From positions 127,359,005-127,423,004 of the forward strand of contig NC_134703.1 in NCBI RefSeq assembly GCF_043290135.1: a stretch of DNA of 64,000 nt. Direction: 5' to 3'. The notes beneath the pieces were generated by a model that was not told the DNA's origin, searched no databases, and saw nothing but the letters and a program-made list of their open reading frames with translations. The stretch's first letter is position 1. The number at the start of each line of letters is the position of its first letter. Shown piece by piece: positions 63,243 to 64,000 of the stretch. The stretch comes from Rhipicephalus microplus (taxonomy: Eukaryota; Arthropoda; Arachnida; Ixodida; Ixodidae). Made by a program: the position numbers and the translations under genes.

Positions 63243-64000
63243 ACTTTCTGAAGGCGTTATTGCTAAAAAATGACCCCAAAGAAAAATCAAAGAACATTAT
63301 GTTTATATTTCAGCCAGGTTTATTTCTAACATTGCATGGTCTCTTAAATTCTAATTCAACGTTTTCGCTCGCTAGAAAACGTGATGTCCAAGCCATATAC
63401 AGCTTCATTCTCAAACGTAATTCATGCACTCTTAAAATGATACGAATTTGGAGGTTGGAATGCGATGCCTCTTAGAATTCCACAGCGCGCAACTGTTTTC
63501 ATAACTAATTACGAGGATTCCGGTGGTAGAATAACCGATGCGAAGTTGATTCACTTTAAATGTGCAACGCCTAAAATAGCTCTGCCATTCACATATGTGA
63601 AACTGTAAGCGTCTTCCGTGAACCACATGCAACAGTGTGGACCTATAGGAAAGGCAGGTGAAGTGCTATGTCGTTGTATCTCTGTTCGAACAGCAACAGA
63701 TCTTGAATAAACGCCTTTCGGCAAGAAAAAAAAGATGCCGTCGAAGATAAAACGACAAACAGTTTAAACGTCGCAGTTCGCATTATCGCCTATACAGTTC
63801 GACCATGGTCTCTCTCTCCACTATACGCCGTGACTCCCCGTGGTGTCACACTCATCGCGATTACTTGCAGGTGGCGGGCAGGACGGTGGTCAGCCTGTTT
63901 CCGGACCCCACAAATCACGGCTGGACCGCACCCCCTTCCCCACCCGCCTTCACTTGGCCATTGCTGGGGAGGCTGCTCTGAAAAATGTCTCCCATTCCTC
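63243..64000. other. Unassigned DNA to the window end
   Basis: No supported gene. From about 63870 the sequence turns GC-rich after a TTACTTGCAG that could be a splice acceptor. Two plus-strand phases are open for 100 bp or more, but no protein family is recognised and the window ends. Confidence 0.3.

Noticed and set aside
63881..64000. Possible exon after a TTACTTGCAG acceptor-like site
   Set aside because: Two phases are open, no protein family is recognisable, and no donor or further exon is visible before the window ends.

Overview
The window is eukaryotic nuclear DNA, almost certainly from a hard tick (Ixodidae, probably Metastriata). The main evidence is a full-length tRNA-headed SINE of the tick Ruka type at 4577-4812, flanked by a perfect 16-bp target-site duplication. 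Supporting evidence is further Ruka-like fragments, several non-LTR retrotransposon remnants (CR1/L2-like, RTE-like and I-like), very long TA, TATG, CTAT and CTTT microsatellites, and foldback elements. I found no host protein-coding gene, rRNA or functional tRNA gene that I can support. Nearly all short open frames are chance frames or repeat-encoded. The window therefore reads as intergenic or long-intron sequence.

Layout. 1-4.4 kb: mostly unique DNA with a GC-rich block (2.0-2.8 kb), a cluster of CRE-like sites (2.95-3.11 kb) and a long foldback (3769-3891). 4.4-4.8 kb: CTTT microsatellite and the intact SINE. 6.5 kb: a tRNA-like repeat. 7.7-9.8 kb: a decayed CR1/L2-like LINE on the plus strand. 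10.2-14 kb: a GAGTGAG-rich foldback, a minus-strand SINE, a possible small inverted-repeat element and a SINE tail. 16-21 kb: GC-rich or purine-rich blocks and an 81-bp GT tract. 22-24 kb: tails of I-like LINEs. 25.5-28.5 kb: a 268-bp inverted-repeat element, a 120-bp TA tract, and GC-rich DNA with long G and C homopolymers. 29-34.8 kb: a perfect 28-bp palindrome, an RTE-like reverse transcriptase fragment and further GC-rich blocks. 37.3-38.6 kb: a composite repeat with imperfect inverted ends. 40-42.2 kb: two hairpins beside a 155-bp TA tract, and a second 148-bp TA tract. 45.6-51.9 kb: LINE tails, then an inverted-repeat, microsatellite-cored element into which a young 4.9-kb LTR retrotransposon has inserted. 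53-54.8 kb: a GC-rich block with homeodomain-like sites, then a second CR1/L2-like 3' end. 58.4-60.5 kb: a minisatellite and two I-like LINE 3' ends in tandem, one with an intact RNase H frame. 60.8-61.9 kb: a GC-rich block. 62.7-63.2 kb: a compound CTAT/CTGT array inside another member of the microsatellite-cored family.

The most notable item is the LTR retrotransposon (46636-51535). Its LTRs differ by about five substitutions, and its single 830-codon ORF is uninterrupted. The ORF encodes a SAP-like N-terminus, a coiled coil, a SCAN-like gag domain, a zinc knuckle and a protease remnant with D-S-A in place of D-S/T-G. It continues with five 8-residue repeats, an integrase C-terminal GPY/F-like module, and only the beginning of a reverse transcriptase. 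Integrase preceding RT is the pol order of Gmr1-like Ty3/gypsy elements. The integrase core and the RT/RNase H body are gone, so the copy should be non-autonomous.
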